NCBI RefSeq assembly: GCF_001073085.1 | Contig: NZ_JVFV01000042.1 | Location: 140,227 to 204,226 of the forward strand | Direction: 5' to 3' | Length of the DNA: 64,000 bases | Source of the DNA: Streptococcus pseudopneumoniae | Lineage (GTDB): Bacteria > Bacillota > Bacilli > Lactobacillales > Streptococcaceae | In this document: positions 27,073-35,381 of the stretch, in pieces | Layout: each line of letters begins with the position of its first letter | How positions within the stretch are numbered: the first letter of the stretch is position 1 | The notes under the pieces: model-generated | Databases searched by the model: none | What the model saw: the letters and a program-made list of their open reading frames with translations, nothing else | What the model was told of the DNA's origin: nothing | Made by a program: the position numbers and the translations under genes

Positions 27073-28281
27073 CTATAAAAACATATCTTGCAAGAGTTTC
27101 TTTTTTAGTGTTTCTAGCTGAGAAATTTTATCCTTGTGTGATTGAATAAATTTATCAAGATTTGTAAAATAATCTGAAATAGCTATTTGTTCCTCTAATT
27201 TAGGGAAAATAACATTTCCTAATAAGGCATTTTCGTCAGAAACTTTCATATCATTCTTAGCACCTTTATTAACTAACGGTTTTAAATATGAATTTAATCT
27301 CAAATCATTTTCAAAATATCTCTCAACAAATCCTGGAAATACATTTTCATTAGGTAAATAAACAGCATACAAAGTCGAAACTATCCCTGGAATTCCATAA
27401 TTAGTTTTTATGATTCCGTACGGATTAGCTTTTAAAGGACTTTTTGTATATACAATATTTCCTGTTTCAACAATTGAATACATTTCTACAGATACACCTG
27501 CAAAAGATCGTCCTTGAAATTGTATTTGATTTACAATTCCAACCTCCCCAGATACAGACAAAACATCTTCTTTACCAAATTTCTGTTGATTATTTTTCTT
27601 CTTTGAAACAGTCAAATATTTATTAAGTCTATTTATCTCCCACTCACCTTCAAATCCATCCAAACGAATCTCAGGAACGGTCTGCACGGCTTTTGGGAAC
27701 ATCTTGGAAAGCATGGTTGCCTTGAAAGATTGGTAGTTGGTGAGATTGTCTTTATAGCTCGTTAGAAGGTCGTCGAGAGTGCGGAAGAGGGAGCCGATAG
27801 CGGATTGTTCTTCTATATCCTGTGGAATTGTGAGAGAAATTCTTGATAAATCCTTTGAATTGATTGATGGATAACTAGTTCCTGTACTTCTTTCTAAAAC
27901 CTTATTTATAAACCCCTCCTCTTGTAATCTAGCAAGAAGAAAAGCACTATCACATTGTGGTCGTAATTGAGCATATCCAGTAGAAAAAACAAAATCACTT
28001 TCGTTTATATCGAATAAAAAGTTATTCTTCTGATATGGACGAACCATTTGATAAAAAACATCTCCTTTTTTTGCAACACGTTGAGCACGTGATGGAGCAC
28101 TTTCTCTAATTTCCTCTCTATAGTAAATTAGCTTTGTCCCAACAACTGATTCTAAATCTACATACTTAAATTTCCTAGGTAAAAGTGATTTAGGATTAAT
28201 TTCTACAATATTACCTAGTTTAACTAATTTCCAATTTTTACAGAATCCATTATATCTGTACCTACCTTTTTTCAATTTCAC
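27073..28281 (-). CDS. hsdS: Type I restriction-modification specificity subunit
   Basis: A 402-residue HsdS with two target-recognition domains (about 1-155 and 205-365), each followed by a conserved helical region: EEQSAIGSLFRTLDDLL in the middle and LEEQIAISDYFTNLDKFI at the end. This is the normal two-half architecture, giving a bipartite target that cannot be read from sequence. The start is GTG, preceded by AGGGAG. Its last 51 bp are duplicated next to hsdM, showing this locus has recombined at hsdS. HsdS, HsdM and HsdR together form the enzyme. Confidence 0.92.
   Translation of the reverse strand: MKLKKGRYRYNGFCKNWKLVKLGNIVEINPKSLLPRKFKYVDLESVVGTKLIYYREEIRESAPSRAQRVAKKGDVFYQMVRPYQKNNFLFDINESDFVFSTGYAQLRPQCDSAFLLARLQEEGFINKVLERSTGTSYPSINSKDLSRISLTIPQDIEEQSAIGSLFRTLDDLLTSYKDNLTNYQSFKATMLSKMFPKAVQTVPEIRLDGFEGEWEINRLNKYLTVSKKKNNQQKFGKEDVLSVSGEVGIVNQIQFQGRSFAGVSVEMYSIVETGNIVYTKSPLKANPYGIIKTNYGIPGIVSTLYAVYLPNENVFPGFVERYFENDLRLNSYLKPLVNKGAKNDMKVSDENALLGNVIFPKLEEQIAISDYFTNLDKFIQSHKDKISQLETLKKKLLQDMFL
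27079..27129. repeat. Direct repeat, hsdS-side copy
   Basis: The 3' coding end of hsdS, matching 24642-24692 at 49 of 51 positions by eye. Everything between the copies is the CBASS-like cassette plus the higBA scar. Confidence 0.85.
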
Positions 28282-28301
28282 TAAACTCCCTCTAGTAAAC
28301 T

Positions 28302-28332
28302 AAAAGCACCACAAATTAATATTGGTGCTTAT
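28302..28332. terminator. Terminator between the Ntn-hydrolase unit and hsdS
   Basis: AAGCACCA pairs with TGGTGCTT around an 11-nt A/T loop, with short T runs on both strands. It closes the Ntn-hydrolase/small-ORF unit just before the hsdS ribosome-binding site, which leaves the source of hsdS transcription unclear. Confidence 0.6.
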
Positions 28333-28359
28333 CTTTTATTATTATGAGCAAAAAGTACA

Positions 28360-28548
28360 TTATTTTTTATTCTCATTTTTGGTCATATATTTTTTAAAAT
28401 CCAATATGTTTAATTCGTTCCTAAATGATTTAGACTCGAAATATGTATCCTCAATTGTACTATTAGACTTTCTATTAACCATTGATATTCTTGAATTTAT
28501 TTCAGATAAATCGTTTACTTTCATATAAGAAGAGCTAATTACTACCAT
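28360..28548 (-). CDS. Small ORF coupled to the Ntn-hydrolase gene
   Basis: A 62-residue polar protein (starts MVVISSSYMKVNDL, basic end NENKK) that I do not recognise. Its ATG overlaps the last codons of the Ntn-hydrolase gene by 14 nt in another frame, and AGAGGG lies 7 nt upstream inside that gene; a GTG one codon earlier is also possible. A terminator follows about 30 nt after the stop. The overlap, ribosome-binding site and terminator support a real, coupled gene. It might be a partner, regulator or substrate of the hydrolase; nothing in its sequence decides. Confidence 0.5.
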   Translation of the reverse strand: MVVISSSYMKVNDLSEINSRISMVNRKSNSTIEDTYFESKSFRNELNILDFKKYMTKNENKK

Positions 28549-29749
28549 CACGTGTCCCTCTCTTTCTTAATTGATAATCTAAATTTTTTTGCAAATCAAA
28601 ATATTCTTTTCGGTTTATCCATATAGGTCCATCTCCTCGAGTTATAACTAAAACATCAACTGGCCCCCCTACTGTTTCTAACGAATCTGTTATATGACGT
28701 TTAAAAGATGTTAAATTTACTAATGTTTCTGCCATATTAGCTAACTCTGCAACTGATAACATACTAACAATATTTAAAATTGGATCTATGAAATTTTCTC
28801 TCTGAAAACCAGCTACACTTTTTATAATATCACGCTTTTGCTCATCAGTCAATTCAGAGTCTGAAATTTTATCAACTATTTCAGTATGAAGTGAAGGATC
28901 CATCCCTTTTAATATTGTTAAAATCATGTCTGACTGAGCAAAAGGAATTATTGAAGCGCTACATCCTTTTACAGTAATATTAGTACTCTCTTTTGATATA
29001 TATTTCAATTGATTCTTAAAAGAATAATTAACCTCATAGGAATACAGTGATGGAAATAGATCATTTTTTCCATAGCCAGCAAATACTATTCCAGAAGGAC
29101 TATCGAACGAATTTTCATAAATGACTAACTCATATAAAAGTGTTACCAATTCATTGAAAATATTATTTATATCAATTGTAAAGTAACTTTTTAAATCCTT
29201 TTCAATGAAATCTACAAATTCTGATAAAAAAACTTTTTCCTTCATTTTGAAAGTTATCAATTCTCTATTGATATTATTTTCCCTGATATATAAAATTATC
29301 TTTTTTAATATTTCTATTATCTTCCCATTTTCAATCTCATGATTATCTCTTTTTGCTTGCTCCTCATTAATTAGGCCAGATGCCGAATTTGTAATATAAT
29401 CCAAAACTTTATAGAAGGTTTCTACAATTATAGCTTTCGCAATTTCATCATCATTAAATTGCTTTTTATTTAAAAATTTAAAAAATTTTTTTGCACAAGT
29501 TTCTACGTTTTCGAAATTATACGTTTTTGTTTCATTTCTAAACTCTTTAAAAATAATTTCCCAAGGAATTCCCATATACTCTGAGTTCCCATATATCATA
29601 AAAGATATATTTTTATTTACTCCAAGTGAAAATAATTTATTTGCTGCATTATATGCTTTGTCTCTTCCAGAATTACTAGAAATAGTTACAGCACTATCTG
29701 CAGCTAATACAACTCCATTCTTATTTAAAATAGCTATTTCAGCAGTCAT
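28535..29749 (-). CDS. Proteasome-like Ntn-hydrolase protein (uncharacterised)
   Basis: A 404-residue protein beginning MTAEIAILNKNGVVLAADSA. Removal of Met would expose Thr1, and Asp falls at position 17 (AADSAVT), the spacing of Thr1 and Asp17 in proteasome beta subunits and HslV; Lys30 or Lys37 (NKLFSL) could serve as the catalytic Lys33 equivalent. MIYGNSEYMGIPWE fits a later strand of that fold. Residues beyond about 200 are an added helical region, making it far longer than HslV. Its role is unknown. It has its own promoter and SD (AAGGAG) and is very A/T-rich, suggesting cargo inserted between hsdR and hsdS. Confidence 0.65.
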   Translation of the reverse strand: MTAEIAILNKNGVVLAADSAVTISSNSGRDKAYNAANKLFSLGVNKNISFMIYGNSEYMGIPWEIIFKEFRNETKTYNFENVETCAKKFFKFLNKKQFNDDEIAKAIIVETFYKVLDYITNSASGLINEEQAKRDNHEIENGKIIEILKKIILYIRENNINRELITFKMKEKVFLSEFVDFIEKDLKSYFTIDINNIFNELVTLLYELVIYENSFDSPSGIVFAGYGKNDLFPSLYSYEVNYSFKNQLKYISKESTNITVKGCSASIIPFAQSDMILTILKGMDPSLHTEIVDKISDSELTDEQKRDIIKSVAGFQRENFIDPILNIVSMLSVAELANMAETLVNLTSFKRHITDSLETVGGPVDVLVITRGDGPIWINRKEYFDLQKNLDYQLRKRGTRDGSN

Positions 29750-29770
29750 TTTATTCTCCTTAAAATTTAG

Positions 29771-29799
29771 ATTATATTTTACTATCTCCCAACCCTCAA
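29771..29799 (-). promoter_or_regulatory. Promoter of the Ntn-hydrolase unit
   Basis: TTGAGG and TATAAT (29776-29771) are spaced 17 nt apart on the minus strand, 22 nt before the start codon and inside or at the end of hsdR. This makes the cargo independently transcribed. Confidence 0.6.
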
Positions 29800-32772
29800 C
29801 GGTTCAATCACTTCTTCGATTAGTTGGGTATAGGCTTCTTTGATTTGTTTTTTATAGAGGAGTGGGTTGAGGGCATCTGTCACCTCAACTTTATAGTCCT
29901 TGTAGCGCTGACTCTTGGTCAGTTGACTTTCTCCTAGTTGTTTTTTGGCTCCCTTGCGGTAGTGATTGACATAGTAGCGGAGTTCATCTTCGCCCACATA
30001 CCAGGTCTTACTAAAGTCTTGGATATGCTGCTGGATGACTACTTCAATCATCTGGTCAAGGATATTGGCGATGGATTGACCTCTGTAACGGTCAGGATTT
30101 GCCTGTACTTCTTGCCAAAGCTCTGAGATGATCTGTGCCAGATTTGGATTGGTCTTCTCCAGGCTTTGGATATAGGTATCCACTGCTTCTCTGTCCTGTG
30201 GACTGAGACTCTTTTCTGGACTCTGCTCTTGCTCGAGCAGGCTTTGGATCAAGGTCAGGATATAGGCATAGTTGATCTCATCGACTTGGATAGACTCTAG
30301 TTCGTAGTGGATATCCAGTGGCTCCCCATCCTCATCACCATCTTCTGAACGACTTTTAAGTTCAGCAAGGATATTTTGATAGAAGCCTAGATAGGTTTCC
30401 AAGTATTCTGAGCTTAGTCCAGTCTCTGCATAGATTTCTTCCTCGTCATACTCTTTATAAACTCGGATAGAAGCCAAGTATTTATCAAAGGCTTGATAGG
30501 CTTTAGCTAGTTTTCTTAATTCAGGTGTAGAGATTTGCTCGATTTGGAGTCCTTCTACAGGGTCATCTGTGATGAGATTTTGGAAATCACTGCAACTTCT
30601 CAAAAAGTTTCTCTTTTCTTCTTCCCAGCTAGGTGCTAGAACCTCATTTTCTCCACCATTTGAGTAGAGCTTGAGGGCATTATCGACTGCTTCCTTAAAG
30701 GCTATAGGCTTTTGGAAAGTGATGATATGACCATAGGTCTTACTAGAATCAAAGATACGGTTGGTACGACTAAAGGCCTGTATCAAGTCCTGCGGTTGCA
30801 TTGGTTTACGATCGATAAAGAGAGTCGATAGACAAGGGGCATCAAATCCCGTTAGGAGACGATTGACCACGATGACCAAGTCCAACTGTTCATTGCGATA
30901 GAGATACTTATCCTGTTTTCTAGCTAGGCGGTTATTGACATCTGTATTGAAGCCACGAAGATCCGCCATGGTAAAGTGAGTATCAAACTCTTGGTTATAG
31001 TCCTCTAAGACCTGCTTCATGTGCTCTTGGTTGGCTCTTGAGTCTTCTTCATTCTCCGTAACGGAGTAAGTGATGGTCGCCTTTGGAAAGTCCGGGAGGA
31101 CCATCTTGACTCTCTCAGATACCTTGACTCGTGTCTGACCAGCCTTGACTCTTTTGAGAAGGTCATAGTAGGCTTGGGCTTGAGGGATGGATTTGACGGT
31201 TAAGATGGCATTGTAGGTCTTACCTACTCCCTTTTGGAAACCTAGCTGTTGTCGCGATTTATTGATAATGGCATCCAAGACTTCCAGCATATGCTCCTCA
31301 TCTTCATAGACACTATCTGGGACTTGATCTTCAGACTCATCTGTGATGAGAGTATTACGGTAATCGACTTTAAACCCTAGAACTGCGCCATCATGGATAG
31401 CTTCCTTGACTGTATACTCATGTAGGCGGTCACCATACTGCTGCTGGGTGGTTTGGGCAAGGTCTCCCACCTGTTGGCGTTTATTTTCCTTAAAGATAGG
31501 TGTCCCTGTAAATCCATACCAAAGGGACTGTGGGAAAAAGGCTTTAATGTCTTTTTGTGTTTGTGGTGTCACGGCACGGTGGCATTCATCCACGACAAAG
31601 GCCACTCGGAGCCCCTTGATTTTGTCCGCATCTCTTTGGTAAAGACCTTGTTCAAACTTGCGCATCATGGTAGTGATTTTCTGGATGGTTGTCACCACGA
31701 CACGCTTATCATTGCTTCCTAAGCGCTTGACCAAATCATGGGTATTATCCGTCCCATCGATATCAATGACATCATTGGTCGCATAAGAGAGAAAAGATGA
31801 AGTAGTCTGCTGGTCCAAGTCCCTGCGGTCAACGACAAAAATCGTCTTTTGGATGGATGGAATCTGGAGGAGATTCCGAGCCACCTTATAAGAAGTCAAG
31901 GTCTTTCCTGAACCTGTCGTATGCCAAACATAGCCTGATGCTTGCTGGCGAGAGGCTTCCTGCACTGCTTCGATAGCATGGATCTGGTAGGGGCGCAAGA
32001 GAATGAGAGATTTCTTGCTATCATCAATGACCGAATACTGCATGACCATCTGGTGCGCACGAGGTATAGAAAGGACTTCGTGGGCAAAGCTAGTCAGGTT
32101 TGTCACAGGATGATTGTCCTTATCCACCCACTTAGTTAGAAATTGCTTGTTGAGTTTATTTTCACGAGCTGCAGCGATATAGCGAGTATCGACTTTGTTA
32201 GTCACAACAAACATCTGCAAGCTAGAGTAGATACCACGGAATTTCCCTTCACGGTCATATTTTTTAATCTGATGAAAGGCATCGATAAATGCTGCTTGGG
32301 AACTCTTAAGCTCGATTTGAATCATGGGTAAACCGTTGATGAGGAGAGTAACATCCAATCTACGGTCTTGGTCCAGAGGATTTACTTTTTCTCTCTGAAC
32401 TTGATTGACAACTTCGTAGCTAGACTTTCCTGCTGCGATATTGTCTCGCCAAATGACTGACAAACGGATGGTGCCTAGGCTTGCATCTTCTCTTTGAACC
32501 TCGACTTTGGCAATGCCATTTTCTCCGACCAACCACTTGGCAGCATCATAGTAGCTGACAAAGTTGAGTTGGTTCTGAATCTGACGCTTTTCCTGCTCAG
32601 TCAAGGGATAGTCTGCTAGCAGAGCAACATTATTTTGGGCTAGTTTCTCAAAGAAATTATCCCATAGTTGTTCTTCTGTTTTTAAGTCTTCTCTATAAGT
32701 CCATTGGCTTTCACCAGTTACCAGCTGGTTTATCAGTTGTTTTTCTATTTCCAGTTCTGGTTTTATCTGCAT
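29782..32772 (-). CDS. hsdR: Type I restriction-modification endonuclease/translocase subunit
   Basis: A 996-residue HsdR. The N-terminal PD-(D/E)xK nuclease has Asp140 and Glu154-Leu-Lys156 (IQIELKSS). The SF2 translocase follows with TGSGKT at 286-291, DECH at 395-398, GFTGTP and the later helicase motif around FSRTNR, and a C-terminal helical domain that docks on HsdM. All motifs look intact. GGAG precedes the ATG. It is the first gene read in this RM locus and has an extended -10 promoter. Confidence 0.95.
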   Translation of the reverse strand: MQIKPELEIEKQLINQLVTGESQWTYREDLKTEEQLWDNFFEKLAQNNVALLADYPLTEQEKRQIQNQLNFVSYYDAAKWLVGENGIAKVEVQREDASLGTIRLSVIWRDNIAAGKSSYEVVNQVQREKVNPLDQDRRLDVTLLINGLPMIQIELKSSQAAFIDAFHQIKKYDREGKFRGIYSSLQMFVVTNKVDTRYIAAARENKLNKQFLTKWVDKDNHPVTNLTSFAHEVLSIPRAHQMVMQYSVIDDSKKSLILLRPYQIHAIEAVQEASRQQASGYVWHTTGSGKTLTSYKVARNLLQIPSIQKTIFVVDRRDLDQQTTSSFLSYATNDVIDIDGTDNTHDLVKRLGSNDKRVVVTTIQKITTMMRKFEQGLYQRDADKIKGLRVAFVVDECHRAVTPQTQKDIKAFFPQSLWYGFTGTPIFKENKRQQVGDLAQTTQQQYGDRLHEYTVKEAIHDGAVLGFKVDYRNTLITDESEDQVPDSVYEDEEHMLEVLDAIINKSRQQLGFQKGVGKTYNAILTVKSIPQAQAYYDLLKRVKAGQTRVKVSERVKMVLPDFPKATITYSVTENEEDSRANQEHMKQVLEDYNQEFDTHFTMADLRGFNTDVNNRLARKQDKYLYRNEQLDLVIVVNRLLTGFDAPCLSTLFIDRKPMQPQDLIQAFSRTNRIFDSSKTYGHIITFQKPIAFKEAVDNALKLYSNGGENEVLAPSWEEEKRNFLRSCSDFQNLITDDPVEGLQIEQISTPELRKLAKAYQAFDKYLASIRVYKEYDEEEIYAETGLSSEYLETYLGFYQNILAELKSRSEDGDEDGEPLDIHYELESIQVDEINYAYILTLIQSLLEQEQSPEKSLSPQDREAVDTYIQSLEKTNPNLAQIISELWQEVQANPDRYRGQSIANILDQMIEVVIQQHIQDFSKTWYVGEDELRYYVNHYRKGAKKQLGESQLTKSQRYKDYKVEVTDALNPLLYKKQIKEAYTQLIEEVIEPLRVGR

Positions 32773-32809
32773 CTATATTTCTCCTTCAGAGGTTGACATT
32801 CTAGTTATT

Positions 32810-32818
32810 ATTATATCA
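32810..32818 (-). promoter_or_regulatory. hsdR promoter
   Basis: TGATATAAT is an extended -10 box on the minus strand, about 38 nt before the hsdR ATG, with no good -35. Confidence 0.6.
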
Positions 32819-32891
32819 TAGTCCTATCAGAAAAACTTCTGATTTCACTATCTTCACTTTAATAATACAAATAGTCTTTCTCCTCAAAATA

Positions 32892-32900
32892 TGGTATAGT
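32892..32900 (+). promoter_or_regulatory. Extended -10 promoter of the VTT-domain gene
   Basis: TGGTATAGT lies about 29 nt before the start codon; AGAGGAG precedes the ATG. Confidence 0.55.
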
Positions 32901-32928
32901 AGATTCATACTACTCAAGAGGAGTTTAC

Positions 32929-33549
32929 ATGTCACACGATAAACAAATGAAAGCTGTTTCTCCCCTTCTACAGCAAGCAATCAATATTTCTTCCATCATA
33001 GGTGGAGTTGGTACTTTGATTTTCTGTATCTGGGCCTATCAGGCTGGAGTCTTACATTCTAAGGAAACCCTATCTGCCTTTATCCGACAGGCCGGTATCT
33101 GGGGGCCACCACTCTTTATCTTTTTACAGATTTTGCAGACGGTTGTTCCTATCATTCCTGGTGCTCTGACATCCGTTGCCGGTGTCTTTATCTACGGGCA
33201 TATCGTGGGGACGATTTACAACTATATTGGTATTGTTATTGGTTGCGCCATTATCTTTTACTTAGTGCGTCTCTACGGATCCCCCTTTGTTCAGTCTGTC
33301 GTCAGTAAACGCACCTATGATAAGTACATTGGCTGGTTGGATAAGGGCAATCGTTTTGACCGTTTCTTTATTTTTATGATGATTTGGCCAGTTAGCCCAG
33401 CGGATTTTCTCTGTATGCTGGCTGCTCTGACCAAGATGAGCTTCAAGCGCTACATGACCATCATCATCTTGACCAAGCCCTTTACCCTGGTTGTTTACAC
33501 TTATGGATTGACCTACATCATTGATTACTTTTGGCAAATGTTCGCCTGA
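32929..33549 (+). CDS. TVP38/TMEM64-family (VTT domain) membrane protein
   Basis: A 206-residue membrane protein with about five or six hydrophobic segments. It has the VTT/SNARE-associated signature: FLQILQTVVPIIPGALTSVAGVFIYG near residues 65-90 and a second half with GWLDKGNRFDRFFIFMMIWPVSPADFLCMLAALTKM-type re-entrant sequence. DedA-superfamily proteins of this kind are linked to lipid (undecaprenyl phosphate or phospholipid) flipping. The specific substrate is unknown. It is a single gene with its own promoter, divergent from hsdR. Confidence 0.82.
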   Translation: MSHDKQMKAVSPLLQQAINISSIIGGVGTLIFCIWAYQAGVLHSKETLSAFIRQAGIWGPPLFIFLQILQTVVPIIPGALTSVAGVFIYGHIVGTIYNYIGIVIGCAIIFYLVRLYGSPFVQSVVSKRTYDKYIGWLDKGNRFDRFFIFMMIWPVSPADFLCMLAALTKMSFKRYMTIIILTKPFTLVVYTYGLTYIIDYFWQMFA

Positions 33550-33557
33550 CCACTAAA

Positions 33558-33583
33558 AAAAGGTTGAGCAAAAACTCAATTTT
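33558..33583 (+). terminator. Weak terminator after the VTT-domain gene
   Basis: TTGAG and CTCAA form a 5-bp stem around CAAAAA, followed by four Ts, directly before the BOX element. Confidence 0.45.
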
Positions 33584-33734
33584 ATACTCAATGAAAATCA
33601 AAGAGCAAACTAGAAAGCTAGCCGCAGGTTGCTCAAAGCACTGCTTTGAGGTTGTAGATAAGACTGACGAAGTCAGTCACATATGTAATCCAAGGTGAAG
33701 CTGACGTGGTTTGAATTTGATTTTCGAAGAGTAT
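33584..33734 (-). repeat. BOX element 1 (boxA-boxB-boxC)
   Basis: About 151 bp, read on the minus strand from ATACTCTTCGAAAATC (boxA end) to GATTTTCATTGAGTAT (boxC end), with the boxA core CCACGTCAGCTTCACC. The length fits one copy each of boxA, B and C. BOX elements are small mobilised repeats typical of pneumococcus and relatives. Confidence 0.9.
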
Positions 33735-33754
33735 TATCAGAAAATGAAAAAAAT

Positions 33755-33802
33755 AAAACGCATAGTATCAAGGCTTTTCAACACCTGATAGTATGCGTTT
33801 TT
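33755..33802. terminator. Bidirectional terminator after the MFS gene
   Basis: A long hairpin, AAAACGCATA-TATCA with TGATA-TATGCGTTTT, has A and T runs at its two ends, between the BOX and the MFS stop. Confidence 0.75.
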
Positions 33803-33837
33803 CTGATTGTAATAACTTTTTGCCCAGCCTCTTTTTG

Positions 33838-34992
33838 TTAACCTTCTTTTTTCAATAGGAGAGAAACAAGGACTGATGTGACAATCATCCATGCTCCTAG
33901 AATGATAAAGGTCATTCGACCATTCGTTGTTACTAAGCCAATTCCTGAAAGAACAAAGGGTGTTAATGACGCACCAAAACTACATCCCAAAACAGTATAG
34001 GAAGTTGCTTTGTTGAGGAGTTTTGCTGGGATTCTTTCAGATATCAATTGAAAGACTGTCGTAAGAGCGATACTGTAGGCAAATCCTCCTAAGACCGAAC
34101 CTGCAACGACTACCCAGAGAGAAGGTGAGAGAGCAATGATGATTTGCCCGATACCAAAGGTTACACCCGCAACCAATAAAAGTTTTTCCTTAAAGGCAGA
34201 GATGAGGAAAGAAAAGCTAATTCCCGCCAGAATCCCAATCAACTGCATGGCACTGAGTACCAGGCTTGACAATTGAGCATCTCCAAAGCCTGCCTCAATC
34301 ATGAGACTAGGAATACGGAAGGTAATGGCTGTATTGGTACATACAATGACTGCAGCCCCGATGGCTAGAAAGAAAATCAACTGTTTCATAGAGCGAGTTA
34401 GTTTCGCTGCTTCTTCTGTCTTTTGCTTGGACTCATGAACTTCTTCTTTGTTATAAGGGACAAAGAGAAGGAAGAGTACAAGAACCACTAGACCTGCTGC
34501 ATAGGCTAGGAAGGTTGCGGTCCACCCAAAGGCCAAAAGTTGACCGACTGCCAAGGTCAAGATAGAGGCTCCCACCACCTCAGCTGAGCCACGAAAACCA
34601 AGCATCTGGATACGAGTTTTGCCGTGGTATCGTTCACTGATGATAGAGATAGCCTTGGCGTTTAGCATCCCCACACCAATCCCAAATAGCAAGCGTGTCG
34701 CAAAAACAAAGTAATAACCCTGATACCAGAAAGGAGCTGTTCCACTGATTGATAAAATCAAGAGTCCCAAGGTTAATTGGAGACGTTCTGGAAAAATCCG
34801 TTCTAAAACTCCATTTAAGAGGAGCATGGCCATAATTCCAAAGGAAGGGAGGCTGACCAAGAGCTCGACCTGTCCGGTCGAATAGCCCTGATAATAGTCA
34901 AACATGGCTGGTAGGGCACTTGATATTGAAAACGATGTGATTAAGACTAACGACAGGGAAAGTATACTCACTTTTTCCAAAAATTGTTTCAT
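33838..34992 (-). CDS. Major facilitator superfamily transporter
   Basis: A 384-residue MFS permease with twelve predicted hydrophobic segments. The first half shows a loop like the motif A region (FATRLLFGIGVGMLNAKAISIISERYHGKTR), and a charged cytoplasmic loop (YNKEEVHESKQKTEEAAK) divides the halves. The substrate is unknown; drug or nutrient export is possible. GAGG lies 6 nt before this ATG; an ATG five codons upstream has no ribosome-binding site. It stands alone between two BOX elements. Confidence 0.85.
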   Translation of the reverse strand: MKQFLEKVSILSLSLVLITSFSISSALPAMFDYYQGYSTGQVELLVSLPSFGIMAMLLLNGVLERIFPERLQLTLGLLILSISGTAPFWYQGYYFVFATRLLFGIGVGMLNAKAISIISERYHGKTRIQMLGFRGSAEVVGASILTLAVGQLLAFGWTATFLAYAAGLVVLVLFLLFVPYNKEEVHESKQKTEEAAKLTRSMKQLIFFLAIGAAVIVCTNTAITFRIPSLMIEAGFGDAQLSSLVLSAMQLIGILAGISFSFLISAFKEKLLLVAGVTFGIGQIIIALSPSLWVVVAGSVLGGFAYSIALTTVFQLISERIPAKLLNKATSYTVLGCSFGASLTPFVLSGIGLVTTNGRMTFIILGAWMIVTSVLVSLLLKKEG

Positions 34993-35140
34993 TTTATCCT
35001 CATTCATTATTTATGTTAAGTCAAAAGAGCTAGATATTACTGTAGAGATAAAAGTTATCTTTTATCTAGTCCCTATCACTCTTTTATCAAAAAGGTCCTT
35101 TCCTATCATACACTGTTTCCCAAAAATTGGCAAGCAACTG
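34993..35140. other. Interval upstream of the MFS gene
   Basis: A/T-rich with no gene visible; it should hold the MFS promoter, which I could not place confidently. The remainder of the gap to ftsX is BOX element 2 and a terminator. Confidence 0.4.
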
Positions 35141-35290
35141 ATACTCAATGAAAATCAAAGAGCAAACTAGGAAGCGAGTCGCAGGTTGCTCAAAACACTG
35201 TTTTGAGGTTGTGGATAGAACTGACGAAGTCAGTAACAAATATACGCCAAGACGAAGCTGACGTGGTTTGAAGAGATTTTTGAAGAGTAT
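35141..35290 (-). repeat. BOX element 2
   Basis: About 150 bp, same orientation as BOX element 1 and similar along its whole length (boxA core CCACGTCAGCTTCGTC on the minus strand). The two copies flank the MFS gene about 1.4 kb apart. Confidence 0.9.
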
Positions 35291-35308
35291 GATTTATAAG
35301 TTCAACAT

Positions 35309-35358
35309 AAAAAGTAGGACCATCTGACTCGGTCAAGCCTGATGGTATCCTACTTTTA
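35309..35358. terminator. Terminator after ftsX
   Basis: AAAAGTAGGA at one end pairs with TCCTACTTTT at the other, with an inner CATC/GATG pairing. A and T runs on the ends make it usable on both strands. Confidence 0.75.
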
Positions 35359-35381
35359 TAGATTTTAGTAAACTATCTTAC

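Noticed and set aside
33584..33734. An insertion sequence remnant
   Set aside because: The boxA and boxC ends and the length identify it as a BOX element; there is no transposase coding.
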